DNA of 64,000 nucleotides from Carya illinoinensis (lineage: Eukaryota; Streptophyta; Magnoliopsida; Fagales; Juglandaceae). Location: positions 30,402,254 to 30,466,253 of the forward strand of contig NC_056765.1 in the NCBI RefSeq assembly GCF_018687715.1, given 5' to 3'. How positions within the stretch are numbered: the stretch's first letter is position 1; each line of letters begins with the position of its first letter. The notes below the pieces were generated by a model. It worked only from the letters and a program-made list of their open reading frames with translations, did no database searches and was not told the origin of the DNA. Position numbers and translations under genes: made by a program. Positions 23,552-35,081 of this stretch are shown here, one piece after another.

Positions 23552-24518
23552 AAGAGTGCCGCTTCTAAACGGTCCGGCTGTTTTTTGAAGAGAATCAGCT
23601 CTCCTATGATGAGCTGCCACGTCAGAAATCACACAAAATAAAGAATAGATGCAACACACACAATCAGAAAGCTAGGTCACAACCAGTCCCTTCCTTTCGA
23701 AACTATCTCATCGTTGCATTTCTTGTTTCATCTCTTCCATCGGAATATTACTGCTCACTACGAGACCATTTTATATCTTCCGTCTCTTTGCATCGCCGCC
23801 CAAGAGCTTTGGAAGTTCCACCACCGTCCAACGCCGACAGATTTCAACCCATTAAACAAGAAAGCCAGGCTACTTATTGTACACTTTTGACATTGTTTAG
23901 CATCTAATATCCCACATTCTTGTTCAATTGAAGCTCCATTGTTTTGAATACAACCTGATAAATCACTTTAAGAGGATATCGATTGCTCTGGATTTTGCGT
24001 TGCATCCATTCCTTGCGTCTTCCCCTTATAATCAATATTTAAAATCAGCCTTATAATCAAACCCATAAGCAAAACAATCCTCAAATCTAATTCAACTCGA
24101 AAATACCAAAGGCTTTTTACATCGATGATGATGCGTGAAGCCATGATTCCACTCACAGTGCTTTCAACCCCAAATTGATCCACAATATCAGAGCAACGAT
24201 TCTGGATTATGGTTCTCAATAATAAGTTCTAAAAAAATCCAGTTTTTTGAGAGATAGGGATTGCAGATGGTTAAATAAATATATAAGAGAAAATGGAAGA
24301 AGAAACTAATGCCCATATATGTCGGCCTTTCCATTTGCGATCCAACCTAAGTTGTGTAGTAATTGCTTCTTTCATGCGAGAGGGGTGAAGTGGACAACTC
24401 AAAGATCGGCTGAAGTGGGGTCACACAGAAACTAAATTGTGAAGCTTACGTGGCAATCAACTGTTGGGGGACTGTTATTTGTGGGTTATCAGCCCAACCG
24501 GTTTTAAGATATTCTCTT
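23552..24518. mobile_element. Copy-1-specific non-autonomous DNA element, about 970 bp
   Basis: Copy 2 has an uninterrupted site (GAATTGTCTGCATGCACTATTG) where copy 1 carries this insert. TTGTCT lies at both borders, a possible degenerate 8-9-bp target duplication. The ends are imperfect inverted repeats: CTTCTAAACGGTCCGGCTG on the left matches the complement of the right end CAGCCCAACCGGTTTTAAG. No transposase frame was recognised. Confidence 0.6.
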
Positions 24519-24604
24519 GTCTAAATGCACTATTGTAGTCACTGTTATGCAACTTCTATATTAATTAATTATATGTTTGTCTTATGTTTTTTAGCTTCTT
24601 TTAT

Positions 24605-26334
24605 ATATATATATATGTATATAGAAAAATTCTAGACATAAGCCTCACACCCTGCACACTCACTCAAAAATGTCATTTTACCTTTTTATCCACATAATAA
24701 AAATGATTCTAGACATGTTTGTAAGTAAAATAGGATAAAAAGATAAAATGACATGTTTGTTAGTTGCGTTTTTTGATTGTCTTATACAAATATTTGTTCA
24801 GAGCAAATTTGAACAAAAAAATAAAAATACAAACAGAATTTTATTTTATTTTTTTATCATTGTAGTTCTCGGCCATATTGCATAGGGCCAAGAGAGAGAA
24901 CATTGAAATTTTGTTGTTGTTGCTGATTGAATATTTCTGAATCTACAGTAAGTTGAACCATCCACTGTTTTTCTGAAACTTATACTGCAACAGTCTCTAT
25001 AAACGGCAAATGCTCATTTATGTTAAATATTTAATGGGATTAGAGAATGAATAAATGTGTAAATAATTAATTTACAAAAAAAGCAAAATAAAAAAATAAT
25101 TAGTATGCTCCTATATGTTATATATTTAATGGGATTAGAAAATGAATAAATATGTAAATAATTAATTTTTTTAAAAAAAGCAAAATAAAAAAATAATTAG
25201 TATTTTATTATAATTTAAAGTTGAAATGTTTCATGTATAGTATAGAAACTGTAGGAATGAAAAAATTATTTTATGAATTTTAAGTTGTGAAATTTATTTT
25301 GATGTGTTTTATTGGTATTAATTATTGTTTTGCATTTAAATTGATCTTTACTTTAAATTAGTTTAATGTTAGACTTTAATTATTTTATTTTATTAATATT
25401 GAGTTGTAGTGTTTTTATTTGACTTTTAATTTTTTTTTTTTATTGTGCATTTTTCTTTTGTTGAACTCTTCTATTTTCGGACTGGGCCTATTAACCCAAC
25501 CCGTGAGCCTTCATTTTGGGCCCAAGCCCATTCGGAAACCCAGCCTAGCCCGTGAGCCATGAAACCCAGCCCTCTCCCCTTGGCAATACGGTGTCGTTTG
25601 GCATGCCTTAGGGCTTCTTCTTCTTTTCTTTCTTTCCTTCTCAGTGCCGTTTACATTTTTCTTCTTCTTCCTTTAACTGTCGCAGCTCTCTTCCACCATT
25701 CTTCAACTGATAATTTCAACCTTTCACTTCTTCTTGTTTTGGTTCTATAATTTTCTGCATAATCGATTAAATCTTCTCTCATTTTTGTATTTTCAATTTG
25801 CTATGTTTATATTTTCTGTAGGTCGGCCGAAGCCTCATTTCGCACCTTCTTTCCTCTTCTTTGTTGTCTTACGTATTTCTTGTTATTGTGGTGTAAAAGC
25901 TTTGCTTTTTCTCTTGTTTCTCCCCTTGAATCGCGATCTGTTTGGCTCTTGAAATTGTCCTTTGTTTTGCCTCTAAACATGAAGCTTGAGACCCAGTCCA
26001 GAGGGCGTGGAGGTCGGGAAGGGCGTGCGGCCGTGCGAATGGCGTTTGATGAAGATCCTGAATGCCCACCAATCAACGGCGTTCCCATGCTATCCACCGG
26101 ATGCGACCTCCAGTGCTACGATTCATGGGTTCCGACGAAGGAGCACAACCGGCTCAGCCACGAAAAGCCGGTTGGAGGTTAGGGTTCATGGGGTTGATGG
26201 AGCAGGGGAGGAAGATGGGGATTGTACGGAATGTAAACAGAGCAGTGCCTAAATTTTCTATGTACACAAAAACAAAAACAGAAGTAGAATTTCCTATTTA
26301 TTTCTGTAGCAATGTAATAGACATTTATTATTAT
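24605..26334. other. Copy-1-specific 1.7-kb segment
   Basis: Absent from segmental copy 2. It starts with a MITE-C-like element (about 24628-24780), which contains an internal inverted pair around AAAATGACATGTTTG. Next come AT-rich repeats: two near-identical 75-bp units near 25000-25200 sharing AATGGGATTAGA. It ends with the promoter-like, gene-like stretch described separately. Confidence 0.6.
25480..26240 (+). other. Promoter-like sequence and short GC-richer frame, unrecognised
   Basis: 25484-25560 has several GGGCC/AGCCCA motifs resembling plant site II (TGGGCY) promoter elements. Then come CGGTGTCGTTTGG and a pyrimidine-rich leader. At 25980-26182 a GC-richer frame of 67 residues starts MKLETQSRGRGGREGR and ends at a TAG. 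No family was recognised. It may be the 5' part of a captured or truncated gene; an expressed small gene cannot be excluded. Confidence 0.3.
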
Positions 26335-26417
26335 AAATAGATATATATAACTGATATTTTTGCTTTTATATATATGTTAGGAGTGGGATTGGTGTAATAT
26401 TATTTTTTATGGATTGT

Positions 26418-27060
26418 TGCAGCCCGTTACAAGGCAGAGTTGTAGACAATCATAATAAGTAAGTGATGCAAAAAGTTTGATGCATTAATTACTATTTTCT
26501 ACTAATATATATTAGCATTGTTGATAAAAAAAAATACAAAGTCACTTCATGCACGTATTTGATAGGATATTTAAAAATAACACGTCTTTTTCAAATTACT
26601 AGGTTTTGTGCTTTTGTGAATTTAATTAGTGGATAAATGTAATTAATATGCATATTGCAAGGGTCATGAATTGGTCGTTTATTCACTTTATCTTAACTAT
26701 TTATTCATTTTATTTGAAATTATATATTTGGCAAACAATAATTAATTTAATGTCTTAACTATTTTTTTATTACTTTTTTCTTTTTTTCAGATTGTTGTTG
26801 GACAGTTATAACTATGGAAGTTATTGCCGCCACAATAAAAAGCAAGGACCCGGAAAAAGATTATTAGACCCTTCTTTCCATGAGCTTATTGATTGTTGTA
26901 AAGAAGAGAGTGAGCAATTCATTTGAGTGTATCCAAAGAAATGGAATTAGAAAGAAGAAAGATTATCCTTTCAAAACGTATAAATCTTCTTGCAAATCTA
27001 AAAGGGAAGAAGAGTGTATAAAAATAATTATTGGTTGATAAAAAAAATAGTCTCGAAATC
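26418..27060 (+). pseudogene. Papain-like cysteine protease pseudogene, 5' part, segmental copy 1
   Basis: Broken exons of a C1A protease. After the acceptor at about 26790, a frame carries CWTVITMEVIAATIKSK, the place of the active-site Cys, then LSFHELIDCC-like sequence (the LSEQELVDC motif) and NGIRKKKDYPFKTYK. At about 27020 it jumps to NYWLIKK, which belongs near the active-site Asn. The middle, including the active-site His, is deleted. A LINE/copia insertion at 27169 separates this part from the 3' remnant at 30905. Confidence 0.75.
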
Positions 27061-27168
27061 TGCTAGAAAGCAAGAAAATATACAGAAAAATGAGATGAAT
27101 TTTCTGCTCTTTTTCATTCAAAAGAATGTATTCCCAAACCCAACAATATATACAAGCTTGGAATATAA

Positions 27169-30115
27169 TTTTTTTTTTTCTAAATAATCCCAATCATTTC
27201 ATTAAATATTCAAAGCATTACATATCTTTTCCTTTACACTCAAATTTTCTATTTGAATTGGACCATCTTCAATCCAACAATATTCCTCTTCTATGCTTAA
27301 TGCCATTTTTGCTAAAGCATGTACCACTTCATTCCCTTCTCTATGTATAAAAGTCAAAGACCACATGTCACATCTTCTCAACATTGTTTTCAAATCCTGA
27401 ATAACTTGTTCCCATTCTGACTCATCCTCCATTTTAGAGTTGACTGCATCAATCACATTCTTGGCATCCCCTTCCAAAACTACATCCTAAAAGTCCAGCT
27501 CTCTACATAGCTCCTTCGATCTCCAAAGTGCATAAAACTCTATCAAGAAAGGGGAGACTACGAGACTCCTTGGAGAGCACACAGTAACCATAATGTCTCC
27601 TGAGTTGTTTCTAACTATAATCCCTAGCCCTATCCTCTTCTTCTGCTCTTTATCCATAGTAGCATCAAAGTTGACCTTGCAATAATTTTTCATAGGCTTT
27701 CCCCATTTATGTTGACTGCTAGATGAAGAGTCCCTCTGCTGTTGATAGATTTTATTTGCTTTAAGAAAGGCTTCCCACATTGTGATGGCTTCATGTACTA
27801 GTTTCTCTGGACACGTGAATTTATTATCAAAGATAACCCCATTCCTCCTACACCAGATTTTCTTCATAATGGTAATTGTCCTCTCAAGCTAGTCCTTCAT
27901 AAGTCCCTTAACCATCTTCATGCACAGTTGTTGAAAATCTTTCCCCTCATATTGCCACTTTTGCATAGGACTCAACTTTTCTGTCCATACATTAGATGCT
28001 GCTGGACAACACTATAGGGCATGTAGCACAGTTTCTTCCTCTCTTAGGCATAGAGGACACAAATGATCATCTATTATATTCCTCTCACATAGATTAACCC
28101 TTGTTGCCGGTGTATTACTAATAGCTTTCCATAAGAAATGCTTACACCCTCCATACACATCAAGATCCCAGATTTATTTCCACTGCTTTGATAACCTACT
28201 TTTGTTAGAAGTCTCACCCAATTTCTCTTTCAACCTTTGCAGTTCATTGTAATAAGCATTTCTTATTGAACATTTTCCATTGTTGGTTAGGCCCCAAAAC
28301 TGTTGATCATCACTCCCCACTTAACTAATAGGAATAGATAATATTACTTCTACTTCATGCCTATAAAATATGCTTCTGACCAGATGTTCCTTCCAACTTC
28401 TCTCTACTTTGTCAATCAGTTCATTCACTTTCGCATCAACATTTAGGACTTTTACAGGTGACTGAACACAGAAAGTTGTAGGTGTTGGCAACCATCTATG
28501 ACCCAAATTTTTATCTCCCTTCCATTCCTCACTCACCACCTTATTCCCAGCAGCACCACCTCCCTCGTTGACTAGATACTCCTCCATATTAGAGAAGGGG
28601 CCCTTCCTAGTTTTGCCTAAAAAAACTGCACATGCTTAAAATGCTTTTCTTTGAAGATCATGGCCACCACTAATGAGATTGGTTCCTTCAAAAGTTTCCA
28701 CCCTTGCTTTGCCACCATTGCCCTATTAAAGCACTCCATATTTCTGAAACCCAATCCATCCTCCTTTTTTGAACACCTAACCTTGTCCCAACTCCACCAA
28801 TGTCTCCCTCTATCATTTTGATTATGTCTCTACCAGAACCTAGAAAACATAGTCTCCAAATCCCTACATGATTTCTTCAGGAGCATAAAAACACTCATTG
28901 AATATGTTGGGATAGTCTATAACACTGTCTTTATTAAAACTTCCTTCCTTGCTCTAGAGAGAAATTTTTTTTTCCAACTCTGTATCCTCTGCCATACCTT
29001 CTCTTTTATGCTGCTAAAAGCCTTATATTTTTCTTTCCCTACAATTGCAGGTAATCCCAAATATTTCTAATAATTTTCATCTATACCTGCTCCAGCCTCT
29101 TTCACAATCAAGGTTTTATTAGTCCTACTTCTATTAGAACTAAAAATAATGGAAGCCTTATGTTTATTAAGTGTCTGTCTCGAGACCCTCTCATATTACT
29201 TCGAGATTAATTGGACCTGTTGCCATTCCTCCAATCTTGCATTATAGAAGATCACATTGTCATATGCAAACATTAAGTGATTTACACTAGTACCTCCTCT
29301 AGCCACTACCACCCCGCTTATTTCACCCCTAACTTTTGCTGACTTAAGCAACTGACTTAAACCTTCAGCAGATTATAAAGAGGTAAGGAGATAGGGGGTC
29401 TCCTTGCCTCAATCCCCTAGATGGGGTAATCAATTTCCCTTGCCCTCCATTTAACAAAACAGAATATTTTATTGAGCTAACACACTCCATGATCAAATTG
29501 ATGAGCTTCTGTCCAAAACCTACTTTTCTCAGCATTGCTTCTAAGAAAGGCTACTCAATTCTATCATAGGCCTTAGACATGTCTAACTTTATTGCAATCA
29601 TAGGCCACTCAATTCTCTTCATGCTATGCAACAACTCATATACAATCATAATATTATCAGAGATAAGCCTCCCAAGGATGAAGGCACTCTAGTTTTTAGA
29701 AATCATCTCATTTAAGGCCCTTTTTATTCTATTTGTTAAAACTTTGGAAATCAACTTGTATATTACACGACAAAGGCTAATTGGTCTAAAGTCCATTATT
29801 GAAACAGGAGATTTTACCTTTGGTATTAAGGCAAGGTACGTGTGGTTGAACCCAGTCTACATTCTCCCTTCCCTCAAGAAATCCAGTATAGCCATGGTTG
29901 TCCCTTTTCCCACTATTCCCCAATTATTTTTATAAAAGCCAACTCCAAAACCATCCGGACCAAGTGATTTTAGTGCTAACATTTACTTCAAAGGCCTTTC
30001 CACCTCCTCAGCATTGAATTCTCTCTCTAGCATAGCCTTCCTCTCCATTGAAATTCTAGCCTTAGTTGTATTAACACATTCCTCTATCTGATCATACGTA
30101 AGGTCAGAATAAGTG
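27169..30115 (-). mobile_element. 5'-truncated LINE (RT, zf-RVT, RNase H), segmental copy 1
   Basis: Minus-strand non-LTR element with a poly-T (poly-A) tail at 27169-27179. From 5' to 3' it carries reverse transcriptase (about 29990-28950), a zf-RVT region (about 28190-27900) and RNase H (27867-27202, with KVNFDATMD and GNEVVHALAKMALS). ORF1 and the endonuclease are absent. Many stops and frameshifts are present. It joins copia sequence directly at about 30115. Copy 2 of the same insertion is at 57687-60615. Confidence 0.88.
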
Positions 30116-30119
30116 TATA

Positions 30120-30735
30120 TATATATGCAAAGTAACTCCTGAAAGCCTTTTCCATCACCAAACTTAGAATATACTTGAAGATACCAAAGAGAATAAAAGA
30201 ATAAAACTATTGCCAATTCTGACATTATACTATCGCATTTACAAGAATGAAAACAATTCTGACTAACTTCTTCCACCAAGGCAATTGTGCTATGGGGAAT
30301 CTTTTCTTTATTCTTAGATAAGGACGTGGTCTGCTACTCTGCTACATAGTTGTTACAAGGGAGTGTGGTGGACATGGTCTACTGCTCTGCTACATATGTG
30401 CTACAGGAAAGTGTGGTGGATGTGGTCTGCTGTTTTGTTGCATATCTGCTACAAGGGAGTGTGGTCGACTATTTATGTGATTTGTTTCCTTTGAGACTCC
30501 CTCACAAGATGGGCATAAATATTAAGAACACCCATATCGAATAATAGAAAATGAAAAATAAGAGCTGACAAAGCCTTAATAAAGATATCTGCCAGCTGGA
30601 ACTTTGAAGCCATATGAACCGTGATTATAATCCTAGCCAAAACTTTCTCTCGAACAAGGTGCCAATTTAGGTCTACATGTTTAGTTCTTTCATGAAAGGT
30701 GAGATTTTTAGTCAAATGAATCGCTGACTAAGCTA
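30120..30735 (-). mobile_element. Copia pol 3' end plus LTR fragment, segmental copy 1
   Basis: The frame 30715-30473 carries the C-terminal copia RNase H/ADIFTKAL-like stretch (here LADIFIKALSA) and the end FDMGVLNIYAH. LTR-like sequence with a 48-bp triple repeat follows downstream on the minus strand and then fuses to the LINE. Gag, integrase and RT are missing. Confidence 0.8.
30326..30469. repeat. 48-bp unit repeated three times in the copia LTR, copy 1
   Basis: Units 30326-30373, 30374-30421 and 30422-30469 each start (A/G)TGGTCT and end near GGAGTGTGGTGGAC. The same three units are in copy 2 at 60833-60976. Confidence 0.92.
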
Positions 30736-30904
30736 TTTTCCTTGGGTTTTGAACTTATTCTTTTCACCAGATTCGAAGATGAAGGGTGGGAAGACGTCAA
30801 TTGTGCCATTAGAGGAATTAATCAGCTGTTTCCGTTCTATCTTCTCTAGACCCCTTTGCCTTACGTGTAGCCAGCCCGTTGGTGGGCTGTTTTTTATCCA
30901 ACAG
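30736..30904. other. Copy-1-specific segment between copia and the protease remnant
   Basis: Replaces about 130 bp of copia pol plus the protease C-terminus found at 61240-61495 in copy 2. No family was recognised. Confidence 0.5.
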
Positions 30905-31330
30905 CAACAAGACTGTTACAAAGTGTTTCTCTTGAATGTACGACAATATTGCAACATTTGTAATTGTTATTTAATTTGTATTTGTATATATTCTCAATTA
31001 ATTTGTTGTTTGGAAGACATTATTGTCAATTCTACCGTTGTGAACTTGAGTAACGGTTCAGGCATGCTACTGGGTACATGTATAATAAATGATGGAATTG
31101 AAGGTTTAAATAAAATTCTTTTTGAGATGGAAAGATGTTTTGTTTGAAATTATGAGAGCTGTATATTGAGAATATTTCCATTTTCTTGAAAACTTAGGTG
31201 TTTAAGTGTAGGCGTGTGTATGCAAGAATTTAATTATTATTTTCTAGACCGGAGACATTCTTGGTTTTTCGCTATATATAAGCGAGTTTTTTGCATGCTT
31301 TCCGAAGGCCTTACTCTAAGAACTTGACTA
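30905..31330 (+). pseudogene. 3' flank remnant of the cysteine protease gene, copy 1
   Basis: Shares TGTACGACAATATTGCAACA and following sequence with 61495-61860, and more distantly with the 3' part of the inverted-repeat arms (37570-37680). Coding sequence is lost. Confidence 0.7.
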
Positions 31331-32068
31331 ATTTCATTCACTCCTTGATTGAATATTAATGTCGTATTTCTGTCAGACATCGACAACACTTTATATCTTT
31401 TCTCATGTTAAGGAGAAAAAAACATCGATTTCATGTATTAATAATACATCATGACCACCTTAATCGCAAAATTAATAATAATAATTAAAAAAAAAAAAAC
31501 CCCACTAAAAATGTTCAAATATAGCAGCCATCCATAGTTAAATTTAAAACAATTTTCGAAACAAAATTTCAAGTTAAATAAGGGAAAGTTGAAATATCAC
31601 AAAAACCAAATAAAAACATAGTATTCTTCCCTCGAGGACAACCTCCTTAAACTCCGATCCATAAGAATGTCACCTCTGAATATCTTCTCAAGCTCCATCA
31701 AGTAAATGGCCTGAAAATGACACTCGAATATTAATAGCCTTAAGCCTGTCAATAAAACCATACAGACGACACTACATATCCACCAATTGGCCACTAATGT
31801 AAAATTTTTAAGGACAAAAAATCTCATGAAGTGACGATGATAACAGTACGAGTTTTAATATCCACAATCAGTTTTCAAGTAATGCATATACCGGCATCTA
31901 GACAACCACAACTCCCATCCGCTTTGGCTTTTCCCTTCCCAAAATTAGCCTTCAAATTCAACCTACTCAAAATGCAGTCAACTATTTAATCCTCTAATCG
32001 TAGCATGTAATCCGGTGCAGCCAATATTACACAAGGTGTCTTGCCACTCACTCAACTTCCTTCACAAA
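31331..32068. repeat. Duplicated segment, unrecognised content (copy 1)
   Basis: Collinear with 62560-63278. A minus-strand frame (31827-31597; 63075-62731 in copy 2) with the residues FRGDILMDRSLRRLSS is present in both, but I recognise no family. It may be an old gene fragment. Confidence 0.6.
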
Positions 32069-32814
32069 ATTTTACCTAGGCCTGTGCAGAAAATTCTATA
32101 ACCCGGTCCATCCGTGAGATCTGACCCAACCCGTCCGAAAAGTGGTTGAAAGCAGCTTGCAGGTTGAACCCGCTGAAACTGACTGCATGTTTTAACTTGC
32201 GGTTTGGGAATTGATATAGTCACAGCAGAGGAAAAGGCCGAATAGAAGATGATTTCCAGCCAAAAAGCAGCCATGGCAGCAATAATACTGAAATTAAAAT
32301 GATTTCTTTACATAAGAAACCAGGCCATGGACGCCACCTTAACTTGTGTTGCTCCTGTGCAAACCTGCACAAACCGCATGAAAAGCCAACATCAGACCAT
32401 GTGATCATGCATTCTCAAGTTGCCTTAACCACAGAGGTTCTTAAGTCATTATCACACCTGCAGAATAGCCAAGCAAGCCAATGTTCAAGGAAAAGTCAAC
32501 ACGAAGTCCGGGATTTCACCGGAAAGGAGGTTACCTTGCAAAGTAAAGGTTGCGAAGGTTCACGGGTCCAACTCGGTGATGTTCCAGAGAAGGGTCCTGC
32601 CGACCGGAGGGCCAAGAGTGAAGATCGATCCAAACCCAGATCTGGTCTTGACAAGGGGAACACAATGAGAGGCAGTGTGGTTAACTTCTCGGAAAAAGAA
32701 AGGGATAGTTTTCATAAACTTGAGACGAATCGGGTTGAATTGGTTTTGTTGGTCTGGGCTGCGGTTTGGGCCCAAATACAGGGCGGTTTGGTCGGTTGCA
32801 GACCTAATTTTACC
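32069..32814. mobile_element. hAT-like non-autonomous element with 8-bp target-site duplication
   Basis: ATTTTACC at 32069-32076 and 32807-32814 flanks a 730-bp element. The element begins TAGGCCTGTGCAG and ends CTGCA..CCTA-type (TTGCAGACCTA), giving short inverted ends TAGG(C/T)CTG. The 8-bp duplication and TAG ends fit the hAT superfamily. Internal frames show no transposase. The copy-2 counterpart starts at 63287 and runs out of the window. Confidence 0.82.
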
Positions 32815-32990
32815 CCAGTTCAAATTTGCATACTATCACCACCTTTGAAGCCTTAAGACTTATACAATGACAAGAACAATGCTTGCCTTACAAACTATTC
32901 ACTTGTTTCATCGCACACTCTTGAATTGTTCACCATCCTTTGGGATCCAACCATCAAATTGTAACACCACTTATTTACCAAATTACCATC

Positions 32991-35081
32991 CATGTTAACC
33001 GCCAGAATCAAACCAAAGTACTATATATTTGTCAGGTTTTCCCATTCAGGGTTGCAATATATTAATTTTGATAGTTTAAAAAGAAAAATATAAAAGAAAT
33101 GATAGTTTTAAGTTTAAGGAGGATTTCAATCGTCCATAGTTCCTGACCAAACTGAACTTGACTAATTTCATTCCCCTCTCTCACCCTAGGCCCTACAGTT
33201 CGAGCAGGAGCTCTAAGAGATCTAATATCGTTTGGGAATAAAAACTGTACTAAGAAAAAGGAAAGAAAAGAAAATAGAAATGTCACTAAAAAATATAGAA
33301 ATTCAGGTTAAAAAAATTACAGACCAAACATTCGTGAGAGGGAAGAAAATATATATATAGATCCCATATCCATTCAAGATGCAAAAATGCTAACCATCGA
33401 AGAGATGGCCTTCCCAAATCCATTTTTTGCCATGGTTTCCTGAACCTACTTGACACAAATAAAACAAAATAATGAAAAATAAGAAGCAGAAATGGAATCC
33501 TAATATCAAATACCTACGAAAAATCAAGGAAAAGCAGAGTTACAAAAATCACTCATATTTTTTTTTTTTTATCAGTTCACTCTCATATCTTATAATTCCA
33601 AAGCAAATAAAATTTCTCATCCCAAGTACTGATTTGTTATTTCAGTAATTCTTTTTAAGGAAAATAAAATAAAGGAACCCACAAACCGGTAGCCAAAACT
33701 AGACCTAAAAGCCAAGATTTAGCTGTGGAGACATTCATAGGCCTCCGATATGCCCACGAGGTCAATGCCCAACAAATTCTCCTGTTTAGATTATGCAATG
33801 TTTCTTTCTTTGACATCAAACCGAAGGTTCTTCTCACCTTGACTACCACAAGGGACAACAATGATCCCTAAAAAGCAATAATTGGTTGAAGAAGAACAAA
33901 ATTATCATAGGAAGAGATGCTTACATAAGAAAGAAAGGGAATAAATATCTTGAATATCATAACTCCGTAGAATCAACTAAATTTCAAATCAAATCTTTTA
34001 CGATAACAACTTTTTGGAATCTTTTTCTTGGTTTGAAATTTGAATAGTTTTGGCTTTAGGCAGTGAATGCTGTTTTTTAATCTATAATACTACTTATGCA
34101 TAAAATAAAAACAGTCGAAAGTTCAAATCCAACTTTTAAATGCTTCCTGCTGCAAAATTATGGTTATGGTTGTTCTTTACTGGAATCGTAGAGAATTACT
34201 TACGAATAGGACCATTGGCACGATGTTCTTCTTAATTATTAATGGTTTGATGTTCTTCTTAAAAATGGCTATGTTGGTTTATATAAGAGAAAACAAATGA
34301 GGTTGTTTGAATACCTGTTTTTGTTTAGCTTTTAAAATTATTTACGTTATCAATCTATGTCCTTGGTTGCAGGTTTATATTGAAAATACCAACACAATTG
34401 ACGGGTGTGCAACATTTTTATGAAGAGACAGATTTTCACATGTTAAAAAAATGAGGTCTGGAATCCTTCTCCAATTATAATACTTTTTGGTTCAACCACA
34501 TTTTATTGATCGATGAAACAGCAGGAAAATTTAATAATATTTTTCATGGCAATGAGAACATTGCTTTTAGAGCATCTGGCGTAGAGTTTTTCCCTATTGA
34601 GGTCAATTTTCGATTTCTAAACTAGGTTTATACCTTGCATTTATATTAGTTAATAAAGGAGTTGTCATATGGACATGATGAGCTGTGCATCGATCATTAA
34701 ACTCACATCTTCATATATCTTGAATTAAACTTGCATAAGCAAGGTGCCAAGTTGTTGGACCTTAAAGTGTGGGAATCATTAAACTTCCCACACTAAATTA
34801 CATATTAAGTTTCTTGTACATCACAACCTTACATAGACCAAAACTTTAAAGATATGTTTAAGAAAATACTGAAACATTTGAAAAAAATATCCCTCTCCAG
34901 ATCACTGTCATTCATGTTGTTGCCCTTGATGGTTAAGTTTCTTACCTTGTTTTTTAAAAAACTTGGTTTTCTTTTGACTTTTTTTTATTGGCAAATATTC
35001 TTGAAATAATACAAAGTATACTTGTTTTTTATGGCAATGCCTTCCACTTCCATTTTTAGCTAATGTGTTTTGGGAGATTGA
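32991..35081. other. Intergenic stretch, no recognised gene
   Basis: AT-rich. A minus-strand frame at 33861-33655 with hydrophobic residues (SWLLGLVLATGLWVPLFYF) and an exon-like block at about 34372-34604 were noted but match no family I know. A small hairpin, GTGTGGGAA..TTCCCACAC, lies near 34768-34795. Confidence 0.45.

Larger units (their letters stand above)
21468..32990 (+). repeat. Large direct segmental duplication, copy 1
   Basis: Collinear with 47370-63936 through at least these anchors: 21468-22100 with 47370-48530; 22380-22757 with 50745-51112; 23015-23550 with 56085-56550; 26335-27480 with 56860-58000; 27480-30735 with 58000-61240; 30905-31330 with 61495-61850; 31330-32720 with 62560-63936. 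Order and orientation are the same. By eye identity is high, highest toward the 3' end. The right limit in copy 1 is uncertain because copy 2 leaves the window. Confidence 0.88.

Noticed and set aside
32299..32856. Long plus-strand frame and its counterpart at 63509-63952 as a conserved gene
   Set aside because: It lies mostly inside a hAT-like element with an 8-bp target duplication, runs past its end at 32806, and the two copies are conserved only because of recent segmental duplication.
34768..34795. Small hairpin GTGTGGGAA/TTCCCACAC as a terminator or microRNA
   Set aside because: The stem is only 9 bp, and nothing nearby gives it a context.
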